A stretch of DNA of 45,775 nucleotides from Azospirillum sp. RU38E (lineage in GTDB: Bacteria; Pseudomonadota; Alphaproteobacteria; Azospirillales; Azospirillaceae). Of this stretch, positions 35,431 through 45,434 are shown piece by piece. A program made the position numbers and the translations under genes. The stretch is from the NCBI RefSeq assembly GCF_900188385.1, contig NZ_FZOI01000028.1, forward strand, positions 1-45,775. Direction: 5' to 3'. Each line of letters opens with the position of its first letter. Position 1 is the stretch's first letter. The notes below the pieces were generated by a model. That model was not told the origin of the DNA. It did no database searches and worked only from the letters and a program-made list of their open reading frames with translations.

Positions 35431-36621
35431 ATGCGTGACAAGGCCAGCACCCATCACGATGTCATCATCATCGGGGGCGGCCCGGCGGGGCTGGCCTTTG
35501 CCCGCTCGCTGGCCGGCTGTGGCCTGGATATCGCCATCGTCGAACGCCAGCCGCTGGAAGCCCTGGCCGACCCGGCCTTTGACGGGCGGGAAATCGCCCT
35601 GACCCACCGGTCCGCCGGCATCATGGCGGCGCTGGGCGCCTGGGATCGCATCGATCCGGCGGAAATTGCCCCGCTGCGCAAGGCGGTGGTGCTGAATGGC
35701 GGCTCCCCCTTCGCGCTCAGCTTTGGCGGGGAAGCGGAGGGGCAGGACAGGTTGGGCCATCTGGTGCCCAACCATTTGATCCGCCGCAGCCTGTTCCACA
35801 GCGTGGCAGGGCAGGAAGGGCTGAGCCTGATCACCGGCCAGCCGGTGACGGAGGTGCGGGCCGACCGTGACCAGGGGCTGGTGCGGCTGGCCGATGGGCG
35901 CTGTCTGACCGGGCGGCTGCTGGTCGGTGCCGATTCGCGCTTCTCCGACGTGCGCGGGCGGCTGGGCATCGGGGCGGAGATCAACCGGCTGGGCCGGTCC
36001 ATGATGGTCTGCCGGGTGGACCATGAGGGCGACCATGGTGGGGTCGCCACCGAATGGTTTGAACATGGGCACACCATGGCCATGCTGCCGCTGAACGGCC
36101 GGCTGTCATCGGCGGTGCTGACCCTGCCGACGGCGGCGATGGACCAATTGATGCGGCTATCGCCGGCAGCGCTGGGCCAGGATTTGACCCAGCGTTACCG
36201 GGAACGGCTGGGGGGGATGCGCCCGGTCAGTGCGCCTTACGTCTATCCGCTGGCCACCACCTATTCGCACAATTTCGTCGGTACCCGCGCGGCCCTGATC
36301 GGTGATGCGGCGGTGGGGATGCATCCCGTCACCGCCCATGGTTTCAATTTCGGCCTGCAGGGGCAGGAGACATTGGCCGGCCTGATCCGCGAGGCCGCGG
36401 AAAAGGGCCGCGATATCGCAGCCCCGCTGCTGCTGCGCCGGTATGAGATGCAGCACCGGCTGGCCACCCGGCCGCTTTACACCGCCACCAACCTGATTGT
36501 CGGGCTTTATACCGATGAAAGGCTGCCGCAACGGCTGGTGCGCCATGCCGCCCTGCGCGCCGCCGCCGGCCTGCCGCTGATCCGCCAGGGCGTCACCCGG
36601 CTGCTGATGCAGCACCGGTAA
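35431..36621 (+). CDS. ubiM: UbiH/UbiF/UbiM-family ubiquinone hydroxylase
   Basis: This FAD-dependent monooxygenase of the aromatic-ring hydroxylase class acts on ubiquinone precursors. The 396-residue protein has the FAD-binding IIIGGGPAGLAFARSL at the N-terminus, the RLLVGADSRFSDVR segment (DG-type motif) and GDAAVGMHPVTAHGFNFGLQ (GD motif plus the ubiquinone-hydroxylase signature). DGREIALTHRSAGIMAALGAW is typical of UbiM-like members. The ATG at 35431 follows ACAGGAGAG. The exact ring position hydroxylated (C5, C6 or C1) is not certain, so the symbol is tentative. It ends at a bidirectional terminator. Confidence 0.85.
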   Translation: MRDKASTHHDVIIIGGGPAGLAFARSLAGCGLDIAIVERQPLEALADPAFDGREIALTHRSAGIMAALGAWDRIDPAEIAPLRKAVVLNGGSPFALSFGGEAEGQDRLGHLVPNHLIRRSLFHSVAGQEGLSLITGQPVTEVRADRDQGLVRLADGRCLTGRLLVGADSRFSDVRGRLGIGAEINRLGRSMMVCRVDHEGDHGGVATEWFEHGHTMAMLPLNGRLSSAVLTLPTAAMDQLMRLSPAALGQDLTQRYRERLGGMRPVSAPYVYPLATTYSHNFVGTRAALIGDAAVGMHPVTAHGFNFGLQGQETLAGLIREAAEKGRDIAAPLLLRRYEMQHRLATRPLYTATNLIVGLYTDERLPQRLVRHAALRAAAGLPLIRQGVTRLLMQHR

Positions 36622-36627
36622 AAGAAA

Positions 36628-36664
36628 GCCCCCGGAAGCGGCACTTCCGGGGGCGTTTTCTTTA
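36628..36664. terminator. bidirectional terminator
   Basis: GCCCCCGGAAG (36628-36638) pairs with CTTCCGGGGGC (36644-36654), followed by GTTTTCTTT on the plus strand and TTTCTTTT on the minus strand. It separates the hydroxylase from the opposing DUF336-like gene, whose stop codon overlaps the T tract. Confidence 0.88.
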
Positions 36665-37156
36665 TGCCAGGGCGATGACGCTGGCCGGGTCGCGGGCGGC
36701 CTGTTCCAGCACGAAATCCGCCAGGGTCTGGCACAGCGGATCATCATCGCCTGCCGCCCCGCTGCTGACCCCCAGACAGCCGAGATAAAGCGGCTGCGGA
36801 TCGTTGGGCACCAGCAGGGCGCGGGACCCCTTATAAGCACAGAGGCCCGGCATCCCCGCCAGTTGCGGGTTGAAACCCTGGCCCCAGATATCGGAGCCAT
36901 AGCCGATCTGTACCGCCGTGCTGGCCTTGGCAAAGGCGGTGCGGTCGGCGGTCAGCACCGTGGCGGGATCGGCATAGGACAGCACCACCCGGCCCAGCGG
37001 GTTGATCAGGCAAAAGGCAAAGCGACCCAGCGCCTTTTCCGCCGCAAAGCTGAAAAAGCGCGGCAGGAAGGCCGGGTTGAAATCGGCCAGCGTCACCGGC
37101 ACGCCGGGCGTATCTTTGGCCACACGCACCAGGGTCTGAAAGGGGGCGGGAACCAT
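36662..37156 (-). CDS. DUF336/GlcG-HbpS-like small protein
   Basis: The 164-residue product has the order of elements of the GlcG/HbpS (DUF336) family. A strand reads FCLINPLGRVVLSYADP, followed by a helix with AFAKASTAVQIGY, then LCAYKGSRALLVPND and a closing LGCLGVSSGAAGDDDPLCQ in place of the family's GVSGG-x4-D. Identity is low, so the call is tentative. HbpS binds haem and GlcG is of unknown role. It is cotranscribed with the M28 peptidase: its AAGGAGAG site begins at the peptidase stop codon and the ATG follows 12 bases later. Confidence 0.6.
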   Translation of the reverse strand: MVPAPFQTLVRVAKDTPGVPVTLADFNPAFLPRFFSFAAEKALGRFAFCLINPLGRVVLSYADPATVLTADRTAFAKASTAVQIGYGSDIWGQGFNPQLAGMPGLCAYKGSRALLVPNDPQPLYLGCLGVSSGAAGDDDPLCQTLADFVLEQAARDPASVIALA

Positions 37157-37168
37157 CGGTTACTCTCC

Positions 37169-38824
37169 TTATTGCTGCCGCTCGGCGGCACTGGCATCGC
37201 GGATGGCGCGGAATTCGGCCTCCTGGCTCCAGTTCGGCCAGATGCGGCTGTCGGCCAGATTGCGCCCCACGGCATAGAGCAGGCCCAGATCCTGGCGGGT
37301 ACCTTCCAGGTTCCAGTCCGGGGACCATTCATCGGATTGCTGGTGATATTTTGCCTTCACATAGGCATCGCCCCAGGCCTTGCCCGCTGCCTTGCCCCCG
37401 TCGATCAGATCATCCCCGGCACCGTAAGAGATGGCGGGCACGCCCTGCTTGGCGAAGGGGAAATGGTCAGACCGGAAGAAGCCGCCGGCTTCCACCTTCG
37501 GGTCGGGCGTATAGGTGCGGTGGCGCTTGGCCCCCTCGGCAATCAGCAGATCCAGCAGGTCCAGCTTTGCCTGACCGGAGATGGTGAAATCTTTGGCCGG
37601 GCCGGGGCTGATCACCGCATCCATGTTCAGCACACCCACTGTGCGGGCCAGCGGCCAGACCGGGTTGGCGGCGTAATAGCTGGAACCCAACAGGCCCTTT
37701 TCCTCCGCCGTCACCGCCAGGAACAACACCGACCGGGCCGGGGCCGGGGCGGCCTTATAGGCGCGGGCCAGTTCCAGCAGGGCGGCGGTGCCGGATGCAT
37801 TATCCACGGCGCCGTTGAAAATGCGGTCGCCCTTGGCATCGGGTGCGCCGACGCCCAGATGGTCCCAGTGGGCGGAATAGATCAGTGTTTCATCGGCATG
37901 GCTGGTGCCGGCGATCCGGCCCAGCACATTCTTGGAAATGATGGTTTCCGGCTTCACCTGATAGGTGGCATCCAGCGTGGCCTTCAGGGCCACGGGCCGG
38001 AAATCGGCACTGCGGGCGGCCACGCGCAGTTTTTCAAAATCCAGGCCCGAGGCTTTGAACAGCTCCACCGCCACGTCACGCTGAATCCAGCCTTCCAGCG
38101 GGCTGTGGGCACTGCGCGGCTTGTCGCGCACAATATCGAACATGGTGTTGGTGTTGGAACTGGCCACCGTGGCCCAGCCATAAGAGGCGGCATCGGTTTC
38201 ATGCACGATCAGGGTGCCGATGGCCCCCTGGCGGGCCGCTTCCTCAAACTTATAGGTCCAGCGGCCGTAATAGGTCATGGCCTTGCCGCCGAATCGGCCT
38301 GCCGGCCCTTCGAAATCCGGGTCATTGACCAGCACGACCATGATCTTGCCGCGCAGATCGACGCCTTTGAAATCATCCCAGTCGCGTTCCGGCGCCTTGA
38401 CGCCATAGCCGACAAAGACCAGCGGCACATCCTTCAGTGACACGGCCGTGTCACCGGTCAGCGCCGCGCGTACGGCGATTTCCTTGCCCTGGCTCAGGGC
38501 TTTCGCCTTGCCATTCACTGTCAGGCTCAGGCTGGGCGTGCCGATAATATCGGATTTCAGCAGCGGTACATCCTGGGTCCAGCTGCGCACGCCGTTGGAC
38601 CCCTGCGGCCCGCCCGGCTCCAGCCCGGCTTCCTTCATGCGCTGGATCAGGAAATCGACGGTCTTCACCTCGCCCGCCGATGCGGGGGCACGGCCTTCAA
38701 AGGCATCGCTGGACAGGGTGCGGATATCGCCGCTGAACCGCTGCATATCGAATGTGGGTTCGGCGGCCTGTGCGGCAAAGCCGGCGCAAAGGGCGACGGA
38801 TGCCAGCAGGAAACGCTTCTTCAT
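37169..38824 (-). CDS. secreted M28-family zinc aminopeptidase with PA domain
   Basis: The 551-residue protein starts with a Sec signal peptide (MKKRFLLASVALCAGFAAQA). The first half contains the inserted PA domain (about residues 130-260, PLVFVGYGVKAPERDWDDF). The M28 catalytic domain shows zinc ligands in SAHWDHLG, NGAVDNASGTAALLELA, VTAEEKGLLGS (catalytic Glu pair), NMDAV and a final His in the YHQQSDEW segment. The order H, D, E, D, H fits a two-zinc exopeptidase. It probably trims peptides in the periplasm or outside. The small DUF336-like gene follows 12 bases later. Confidence 0.93.
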   Translation of the reverse strand: MKKRFLLASVALCAGFAAQAAEPTFDMQRFSGDIRTLSSDAFEGRAPASAGEVKTVDFLIQRMKEAGLEPGGPQGSNGVRSWTQDVPLLKSDIIGTPSLSLTVNGKAKALSQGKEIAVRAALTGDTAVSLKDVPLVFVGYGVKAPERDWDDFKGVDLRGKIMVVLVNDPDFEGPAGRFGGKAMTYYGRWTYKFEEAARQGAIGTLIVHETDAASYGWATVASSNTNTMFDIVRDKPRSAHSPLEGWIQRDVAVELFKASGLDFEKLRVAARSADFRPVALKATLDATYQVKPETIISKNVLGRIAGTSHADETLIYSAHWDHLGVGAPDAKGDRIFNGAVDNASGTAALLELARAYKAAPAPARSVLFLAVTAEEKGLLGSSYYAANPVWPLARTVGVLNMDAVISPGPAKDFTISGQAKLDLLDLLIAEGAKRHRTYTPDPKVEAGGFFRSDHFPFAKQGVPAISYGAGDDLIDGGKAAGKAWGDAYVKAKYHQQSDEWSPDWNLEGTRQDLGLLYAVGRNLADSRIWPNWSQEAEFRAIRDASAAERQQ

Positions 38825-38893
38825 AGGCTGGAAACTCCATTTGGTCCCAGTCCCTGTTATCAGGCCTTGCCTCTCCCCGCAAATATCCGGGGT

Positions 38894-38915
38894 CCAGGGG
38901 CCTCGCGGCCCCTGG
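38894..38915. terminator. hairpin between obg and the M28 peptidase gene
   Basis: CCAGGGGCC (38894-38902) pairs exactly with GGCCCCTGG (38907-38915). T-rich sequence follows only on the plus strand, where no gene ends. On the minus strand, where obg ends, it is a bare stem. Confidence 0.45.
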
Positions 38916-38929
38916 GATTTTATTGCTTT

Positions 38930-40063
<1,134 letters not shown>

Positions 40064-40106
40064 TCAAAAACAAAACAAATCGGGGGAACGGTTTCCCGCT
40101 CCCCCG
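40064..40106 (-). terminator. terminator downstream of rpmA
   Basis: On the minus strand CGGGGGA (complement of 40100-40106) pairs with TCCCCCG (complement of 40081-40087), followed by ATTTGTTTTGTTTTTG. This should end most rplU-rpmA transcripts before obg. Confidence 0.75.
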
Positions 40107-40153
40107 ACCGGACTCTTTTCTGGTGCTGCCGGCCGGGGCCGGCGGCGGACACC

Positions 40154-40441
40154 TTACTCGGCGGCGATCGCCGGGGCGTCTTCAACAACCAGCTCGTTGA
40201 CCGCAACGAAGGTGCGACCCTTCAGGCCGGTCTTGAACTCGACATTGCCGTCGACCAGCGCGAACAGGGTGTGGTCCTTGCCGATGCCGACATTGGCGCC
40301 GGCATGGAACTTGGTGCCGCGCTGGCGAACCAGGATGTTGCCAGCCAGAACCAGCTCACCGCCGAAGCGCTTCACGCCCAGACGGCGGCCAGCGGTATCG
40401 CGACCATTGCGGGACGAACCGCCTGCCTTTTTATGTGCCAT
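40154..40441 (-). CDS. rpmA: 50S ribosomal protein L27
   Basis: L27 reaches the peptidyl-transferase centre with its N-terminal tail. The 95-residue protein starts [20 protein letters not shown] and contains [20 protein letters not shown] and [17 protein letters not shown], all diagnostic. The N-terminus shows no Firmicutes-type cleavable extension. It sits 37 bases downstream of rplU on the same strand. Confidence 0.98.
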   Translation of the reverse strand: MAHKKAGGSSRNGRDTAGRRLGVKRFGGELVLAGNILVRQRGTKFHAGANVGIGKDHTLFALVDGNVEFKTGLKGRTFVAVNELVVEDAPAIAAE

Positions 40442-40478
40442 GGATCTTACTCCTCAAACGATAGCTTCAAGAAGGCGC

Positions 40479-40790
40479 TCAGGCCTGGATACCGGTGATA
40501 CGCAGCACCGTCACTTCCTGACGGTGACCGTTCTTACGGCGGTAGTTCTGGCGACGCTTCTTCTTGAAGATGATGATCTTGTCATTGCGGTCCTGGGCAA
40601 CGACTTCGGCCGTCACAGCGGCACCGGCAACCAGCGGCGACCCGACAGTGGTGGTGCCAGCATTGCTCACCAGCAACACTTCGTCCAGCTTCAGCGAGGC
40701 GCCAGCCTCGCCGGCCAGCTTTTCAACACGAATGACGTCGCCGGCCGCGACCTTGTACTGCTTACCGCCGGTGCGGATGACTGCGAACAT
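40479..40790 (-). CDS. rplU: 50S ribosomal protein L21
   Basis: L21 is a 23S-rRNA-binding protein of the large subunit. The 103-residue product begins [18 protein letters not shown] and carries the C-terminal [19 protein letters not shown] signature. The ATG at 40788-40790 matches the usual N-terminus. The 43-residue upstream extension is leader sequence. A consensus promoter lies 116 bases upstream, leaving a leader of about 108 bases that could carry autoregulation. Confidence 0.98.
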   Translation of the reverse strand: MFAVIRTGGKQYKVAAGDVIRVEKLAGEAGASLKLDEVLLVSNAGTTTVGSPLVAGAAVTAEVVAQDRNDKIIIFKKKRRQNYRRKNGHRQEVTVLRITGIQA

Positions 40791-40905
40791 TCTAACCACC
40801 ACTTCTTCAAAGATCCGGGAAACCCCGCAATTGGGGCGGTCCCTTTCATTGTAGCCGCACAAAGGAAATCGGCGACCCGAAAGAGCCCCGTTCCAGAGGC
40901 GCGGG

Positions 40906-40933
40906 AATATACCCGCCATGACGGCCCTGTCAA
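40906..40933 (-). promoter_or_regulatory. promoter of the rplU-rpmA operon
   Basis: On the minus strand TTGACA (complement of 40928-40933) and TATATT (complement of 40906-40911) are separated by 16 bases, close to the sigma-70 consensus. Transcription should begin near 40899. Bases 40934-41088 contain no gene that I can see. Confidence 0.8.
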
Positions 40934-41088
40934 CCGGGAACCGACTCTCTGCCTAGGGTTTTGGCCCTTCATCCGGTGCAGGGGTGCCGCCGCAGGATCG
41001 CATGAAGCCATCGGCGCGATGGTAACGGTGCGTCATAGCCCCCACCGACCAGCATCGGAGCGTATTGAAGATATCATGAAAAGACCTG

Positions 41089-41117
41089 TTGCATCACCCT
41101 TTGGCTTTGTGTAGGTT
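41089..41117 (+). promoter_or_regulatory. putative promoter of tRNA-Ser
   Basis: TTGCAT (41089-41094) and TAGGTT (41112-41117) are 17 bases apart and lie 66 bases before the tRNA. The -35 box is identical to that of the stable-RNA-type promoter at 45406. The -10 match is weak. Confidence 0.5.
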
Positions 41118-41182
41118 CCCCGCCACTTCGCAGCGACGGCCGGGATTGACCATTCCCGATATGGCCTCACGCGGGGTTATGC

Positions 41183-41272
<90 letters not shown>

Positions 41273-41368
41273 TTCAATCCAGCCATTATCCTCTACATCT
41301 CTTGGCTTGCCCCAGCGGCTTTGCGATGCCACGCTGACGCCTCCGCCCCCGACCGGAGCCGTTTTGCG

Positions 41369-42277
41369 GTGATCGACAAGCTGGAATTCTTCATCGCGCT
41401 GGCCCGCGAACAGCATTTCGGCAAGGCGGCAGAGGCGTGTGGCATCACCCAGCCCACCCTGTCCGCCGGCATCAAGCAATTGGAAGACACGCTGGGCGTG
41501 CTGCTGGTCAATCGCGGTGCCCGTTTCATGGGGCTGACGCCGGAGGGCGACCGCGTGCTGGATTGGGCGCGGCGCATCGTCAGCGATACCCGCGCCATGC
41601 GACAGGAGGTTCATGCCCTGCGCCATGGGTTGATGGGGCATTTGCGGCTGGCCGCCATCCCCACCGCGCTGGCCATGGTCTCGGCCTTGACCACCCCCTA
41701 TCGTGAACGCCATCCGGGGGTGCATTTCTCCATCCTGTCGCGCACCTCGCAGGAGGTGCTGGGCATGTTGGAGAATCTGGAGATCGATGCCGGCCTGACC
41801 TATCTGGATAATGAACCGCTGGGCCGGGTACGTTCCATCCCGCTCTACCGCGAACATTACCGCCTGCTCACCTCCCGCGACAGCCCGCTGGGCGACCGTG
41901 ATCAGGTCACCTGGGCGGAGGTGGGGCATATCCCGCTCTGCCTGCTGACGCCGGACATGCAGAACCGCCGCATCATCGACCGGTTGCTGCTGGGCGCCGG
42001 GGCCCGTCCGGCGCCGACGCTGGAAAGCAATTCGATGATCGTGCTGTTTTCCCATGTGCGCACCGGCAAATGGGCCAGCGTGATGCCGGAGGTGCTGGCC
42101 AGCACCCTGGGCCTGACCGACCCGATTCGCGCTATCCCCATTGTGGAGCCGGATGCCGTACACACGATCGGGCTGGTGGTGCCCAACCGGGAACCGATGA
42201 CGCCGCTGACCGCCGCCCTGGTGACAGAGGCCCGGCGCTTTGCCCGCAGCCATGTGGAAGGCGGCGGTACTTTTTAA
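41369..42277 (+). CDS. LysR-family transcriptional regulator
   Basis: The 302-residue regulator has the N-terminal winged HTH (EFFIALAREQHFGKAAEACG, ITQPTLSAGIKQLEDTLG, LTPEGDRVLDWAR) and a LysR effector domain (about residues 90-295). The start is GTG at 41369: GGAG lies ten bases upstream and it starts right at the HTH. The longer frame runs back through the tRNA gene. Its target genes are not obvious, since its neighbours are a tRNA and the convergent nsrR gene. Confidence 0.92.
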   Translation: MIDKLEFFIALAREQHFGKAAEACGITQPTLSAGIKQLEDTLGVLLVNRGARFMGLTPEGDRVLDWARRIVSDTRAMRQEVHALRHGLMGHLRLAAIPTALAMVSALTTPYRERHPGVHFSILSRTSQEVLGMLENLEIDAGLTYLDNEPLGRVRSIPLYREHYRLLTSRDSPLGDRDQVTWAEVGHIPLCLLTPDMQNRRIIDRLLLGAGARPAPTLESNSMIVLFSHVRTGKWASVMPEVLASTLGLTDPIRAIPIVEPDAVHTIGLVVPNREPMTPLTAALVTEARRFARSHVEGGGTF

Positions 42278-42291
42278 GGGGTGGCCTCCCC

Positions 42292-42723
42292 TTAATCATG
42301 CGGCGGCCCCAACCGGCCCAGCAGCCGCAACCCGGCATCATCCCCCAGCACATCGGCCAGGGAATAGCGTTCCAGCACCGCGAAGAACGCATCCAACGCC
42401 AGATCCAGCGGCCCCGGCAGGCGGCAGGCCCCCGCCAGTTTGCATTCCGCACAGCCCACCAGATCGATCTGGCCTTCCGTATGGCGGATCAGCTTGCCAA
42501 TATTGATCTCCCCGGCCGGCATTCCCAGCCGGATGCCGCCGCTGCGCCCGCGCGATGACAGGATATAGCCATGGGCGGCCAGATCGCTCACCACCTTCAT
42601 CAGGTGGTTCTGCGAAATCTCATAGGCGTTGGCGATCTCCCCGATGGAACAGAGCCGGTCGGGATGGGCCGCCAGAAACAGCATGACGCGTACTGCGTAA
42701 TCGGAAAATCGGGTCAGGCGCAC
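42292..42723 (-). CDS. nsrR: Rrf2-family nitric-oxide-sensing repressor NsrR
   Basis: NsrR is an [Fe-S] repressor that is released from DNA by NO. The 143-residue protein has the Rrf2 winged HTH (MRLTRFSDYAVRVMLFLAA, SIGEIANAYEISQNHLMKVV) and three cluster cysteines, C91-x2-C94-x5-C100. D8 is at the position of the fourth ligand known in Streptomyces NsrR. The ending ALDAFFAVLERYSLADVL is typical. The start is GTG at 42721-42723, with AGGAG upstream. The longer ATG frame crosses the operator and is rejected. It diverges from hmp, the classical NsrR target. Confidence 0.93.
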   Translation of the reverse strand: MRLTRFSDYAVRVMLFLAAHPDRLCSIGEIANAYEISQNHLMKVVSDLAAHGYILSSRGRSGGIRLGMPAGEINIGKLIRHTEGQIDLVGCAECKLAGACRLPGPLDLALDAFFAVLERYSLADVLGDDAGLRLLGRLGPPHD

Positions 42724-42734
42724 GGCCGCTCCTA

Positions 42735-42793
42735 AACATGCATCTATATTGCATCTTATATCGCTCCCTGATATATAGCATCCCAGATGCATG
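42735..42793. promoter_or_regulatory. NsrR operator region between nsrR and hmp
   Basis: Read on the minus strand, 42757-42735 gives AAGATGCAATA-T-AGATGCATGTT, which fits the 11-1-11 NsrR consensus (AAGATGCATTT halves) well. A second, shorter palindrome, GCATC-CCA-GATGC (about 42778-42790), lies on the hmp side. Site 1 begins 12 bases from the nsrR GTG, so NsrR should repress itself as well as hmp. Confidence 0.75.
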
Positions 42794-42955
42794 ATTTGGA
42801 ATGTGGATGAAGCGGGCGGCCATGATTGGCGCGCCACCGGCCCGCCGCGATCCGCCCTGATCGGGCATTTCTGCTTTTCCTGGCTTCATGTCATTCCCTC
42901 GGCCTTGTGCCGGCGGGAACGGGCTTTTTGCGCCCGCAATCCAAGGATGACCCCC

Positions 42956-44125
42956 ATGCTCACCCCCGACCAGACCGTGATTATCAAGGCCACCGTCCCG
43001 CTGCTGGAAAGCGGCGGGGAGGCGCTGACCACACATTTCTATAAGATCATGCTGGCTGAACATCCGGCGGTGCGGCCGCTGTTCAACCAGGCGCATCAGG
43101 CCAGCGGCACCCAGCCGCGCGCCCTGGCCAATGCGGTGCTGCAATATGCCCGGCATATCGACAATCTGGGCGCGCTGGGCGCCTTGCCGGCCCAGATCAT
43201 CCAGAAACATGTGGCGCTGCAGATCCAGGCCGAACATTACCCGATTGTCGGTTCCTGCCTGCTGCGCGCCATCCGGGAGGTGCTGGGGGCGGAGATTGCC
43301 ACGGATGCGGTGATTGATGCCTGGGCGGCGGCCTATGGACAATTGGCCGATCTGCTGATCGGCGCGGAAGCCGGTGAATATGACAAGCTGGCCCAGGCGG
43401 CTGGCGGCTGGCGGGGGGCGCGGCCCTTCCGCATCGCACGCAAGCAGCCGGAAAGTGCCGAGATCACCTCCTTTTATCTGGAGCCGGTGGATGGCGGCCC
43501 GGTGCTGGCCCATCAGCCGGGCCAATATCTCGGCCTGCGGCTGGTGATCGATGGGCAGGAGGTGCGGCGCAATTACTCCTTGTCCCAGGCGGCCAATGGG
43601 CGCGACCTGCGCATCAGCGTGAAGCGTGAAGCGGGCGGGCTCGTCTCCACCCATCTGCATCAGGTGCTGGGGGTGGGGGATGTGCTGGATGTCTTCCCGC
43701 CGGCCGGGGCCTTCACCTTGCAGCCGGGAAGCGATCCGCTGGTGCTGATCAGCGGCGGTGTCGGCATCACCCCCACCCTGGCCATGGCAGAGGCGGCGCT
43801 GGCAGCCGGCGGGCGCGACGTGCTGTTCATCCATTATGCGCGCAACCCGGCCGTCCAGGCGTTTGGCCCCGTGCTGGCCGCCTGGGCGCGGGACCATGGC
43901 CGTTTCACCGCCCATCTGGTGCATGAAGAAGGGGGCAGCCCTGGCAACCCGGCGGGCCGGCCGACCCTGGAGCAGTTGCGCGCCTGGGTGCCGGCAACGG
44001 CGGATACCTATTTCCTGGGGCCGAAACCCTTCATGGCCCTGGTGAACAAGGCGCTGGCCACCATTGGCGTGCCGGCGGAGCGCCGCCATTTCGAGTTCTT
44101 CGGGCCTGCGGAAGCGCTGGGCTGA
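42956..44125 (+). CDS. hmp: flavohaemoglobin (nitric oxide dioxygenase)
   Basis: Hmp oxidises NO to nitrate with O2 and NAD(P)H. The 389-residue protein has a globin domain (residues 1-140) with Tyr29, Gln53 and proximal His85, at the same positions as in E. coli Hmp. A FAD domain (RRNYSLSQ, about 205) and an NAD-binding domain (ISGGVGITPTLAM, then YFLGPKPFM and a final FEFFGP) follow. The ATG at 42956 has AAGGA at eight bases. The ATG at 42947 is inside that RBS. The leader between the NsrR operators and the ATG is about 160 bases. Confidence 0.97.
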   Translation: MLTPDQTVIIKATVPLLESGGEALTTHFYKIMLAEHPAVRPLFNQAHQASGTQPRALANAVLQYARHIDNLGALGALPAQIIQKHVALQIQAEHYPIVGSCLLRAIREVLGAEIATDAVIDAWAAAYGQLADLLIGAEAGEYDKLAQAAGGWRGARPFRIARKQPESAEITSFYLEPVDGGPVLAHQPGQYLGLRLVIDGQEVRRNYSLSQAANGRDLRISVKREAGGLVSTHLHQVLGVGDVLDVFPPAGAFTLQPGSDPLVLISGGVGITPTLAMAEAALAAGGRDVLFIHYARNPAVQAFGPVLAAWARDHGRFTAHLVHEEGGSPGNPAGRPTLEQLRAWVPATADTYFLGPKPFMALVNKALATIGVPAERRHFEFFGPAEALG

Positions 44126-44138
44126 GCGGTGAGGGGGC

Positions 44139-45278
44139 TCAGGGGTTGATCCCCGCCCCCAGGCGCAACAACTCAGCCATTGTGCGGGCGGTGCGGCGGA
44201 TATTCGCTGCCGCATCGTCCAGCGCCTTTTCCAGGGTACAGGGGCCGGGCACACAACTGACCATGGCGCTGATGCCGATTTCCCGCAGCCGCTCGGCCCC
44301 ATCCCCCAGGCTGCCGGCGATGGCGATCACCGGCTTGCCCTGTGCTGCCGCCAGCCGGGCCACGCCCACCGGCACCTTGCCATGCAGGCTCTGCCCATCC
44401 AGCCTTCCTTCGCCGGTGATGACCAGATCGGCCCAGGCAATCCGATCCGTCAGGCCGATGGCCTGGCTGATAATATCCACCCCGGGGCGTAACGTGGCCC
44501 CCAGGAAGGCGTGCAGCCCGGCGCCCAGGCCGCCGGCGGCCCCGCCGCCGGGCAGATTCGCCACATCCAGCCCCCTCTGCCGCCGAATAATCTCGGCCAG
44601 ATGGTAAAGTGCCTCATCCAGCCGCTGCACCATGGCGGCATCTGCCCCCTTTTGCGGGCCGAAAATGGCCGAGGCCCCGTGCGGCCCGATCAAGGGATTA
44701 TCCACATCGCAGGCCACCTCCACCCGACAACCGTGCAGCCGTGCATCCAGACCCGTCATATCAATCCGGGCCAGTCGCGTCAGCGCACCGCCGCCAAATG
44801 GCAAATCCCTGTCTTCGGCATCCAGCAGCCTGATCCCCAACGCCTGCGCCATGCCGGCACCCCCGTCATTGGTGGCGCTGCCGCCGATCCCGATGATCAG
44901 GTGCCGGACCCCCTGGCCCAGCGCATCGCGGATCAACTCCCCCACACCGAAGCTGGTGGTCTGCGACGGGTCGCGCCGGGCCGGTGGCACCAGCGCCAAA
45001 CCGGCGGCGGCAGCCATTTCGATGATGGCCGTCTGGCCGCTCAGCCCATAACAGGCCATGACCGGCTCCCCCAGCGGGCCGGTGACACTGATCTGGCGGG
45101 TCTGCCCATCCAGGGCCGCCACCATGGCCGCCACTGTCCCTTCCCCCCCATCGGCCATGGGGGCGATCCGGCAGTCGGCGGTGGGAAGGGCGTCGCGGAT
45201 GCCGGCCGCGATCTGCTCCGCCACGGCCTGTGCGGCCAAGCTTTCCTTGAAGGAATCCGGGGTAATCAGGATCTTCAT
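44139..45278 (-). CDS. glxK: glycerate kinase (GarK/GlxK family)
   Basis: This enzyme phosphorylates D-glycerate to 2-phosphoglycerate in glyoxylate or photorespiratory-type salvage. The 379-residue protein starts MKILITPDSFKESLAAQAVA and has MADGGEGTVAAMVAA, LIIGIGGSATNDGGAGMAQA, ACDVDNPLIGPHGASAIFGP and VITGEGRLDGQSLHGKVP, the complete signature set of the family at its usual length. The ATG at 45276-45278 has AGGAAGGAA upstream. No other glyoxylate gene is nearby. The gene converges on hmp with 13 bases between them. Confidence 0.95.
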   Translation of the reverse strand: MKILITPDSFKESLAAQAVAEQIAAGIRDALPTADCRIAPMADGGEGTVAAMVAALDGQTRQISVTGPLGEPVMACYGLSGQTAIIEMAAAAGLALVPPARRDPSQTTSFGVGELIRDALGQGVRHLIIGIGGSATNDGGAGMAQALGIRLLDAEDRDLPFGGGALTRLARIDMTGLDARLHGCRVEVACDVDNPLIGPHGASAIFGPQKGADAAMVQRLDEALYHLAEIIRRQRGLDVANLPGGGAAGGLGAGLHAFLGATLRPGVDIISQAIGLTDRIAWADLVITGEGRLDGQSLHGKVPVGVARLAAAQGKPVIAIAGSLGDGAERLREIGISAMVSCVPGPCTLEKALDDAAANIRRTARTMAELLRLGAGINP

Positions 45279-45405
45279 CGGGGGTTCCTTCCTGATGGGG
45301 GGCTTCACCTCCTTATATCACCGACAGCGACGCGGCGGCTTTCCGCTTCCCGCCGCGTCGCCCGATGCCGAAAAAGAAGGGCAGTAATTTTCTTCAAAAA
45401 AGATG

Positions 45406-45434
45406 TTGCATCGGTTTTGCTGTGCGCCTATACA
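45406..45434 (+). promoter_or_regulatory. stable-RNA-type promoter P1 at the right edge
   Basis: TTGCAT (45406-45411) and TATACA (45429-45434) are exactly 17 bases apart. The start region reads GCGCCTCCCACGACGGCGG. The same GCGC-TCC-...-ACGACGGCGG start motif follows the second promoter 290 bases on. A GTTCTTTGAAGG stretch at about 45509 resembles an rRNA boxA. Bases 45435-45695 are unusually G/T-rich on the plus strand and show no gene. Confidence 0.65.
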
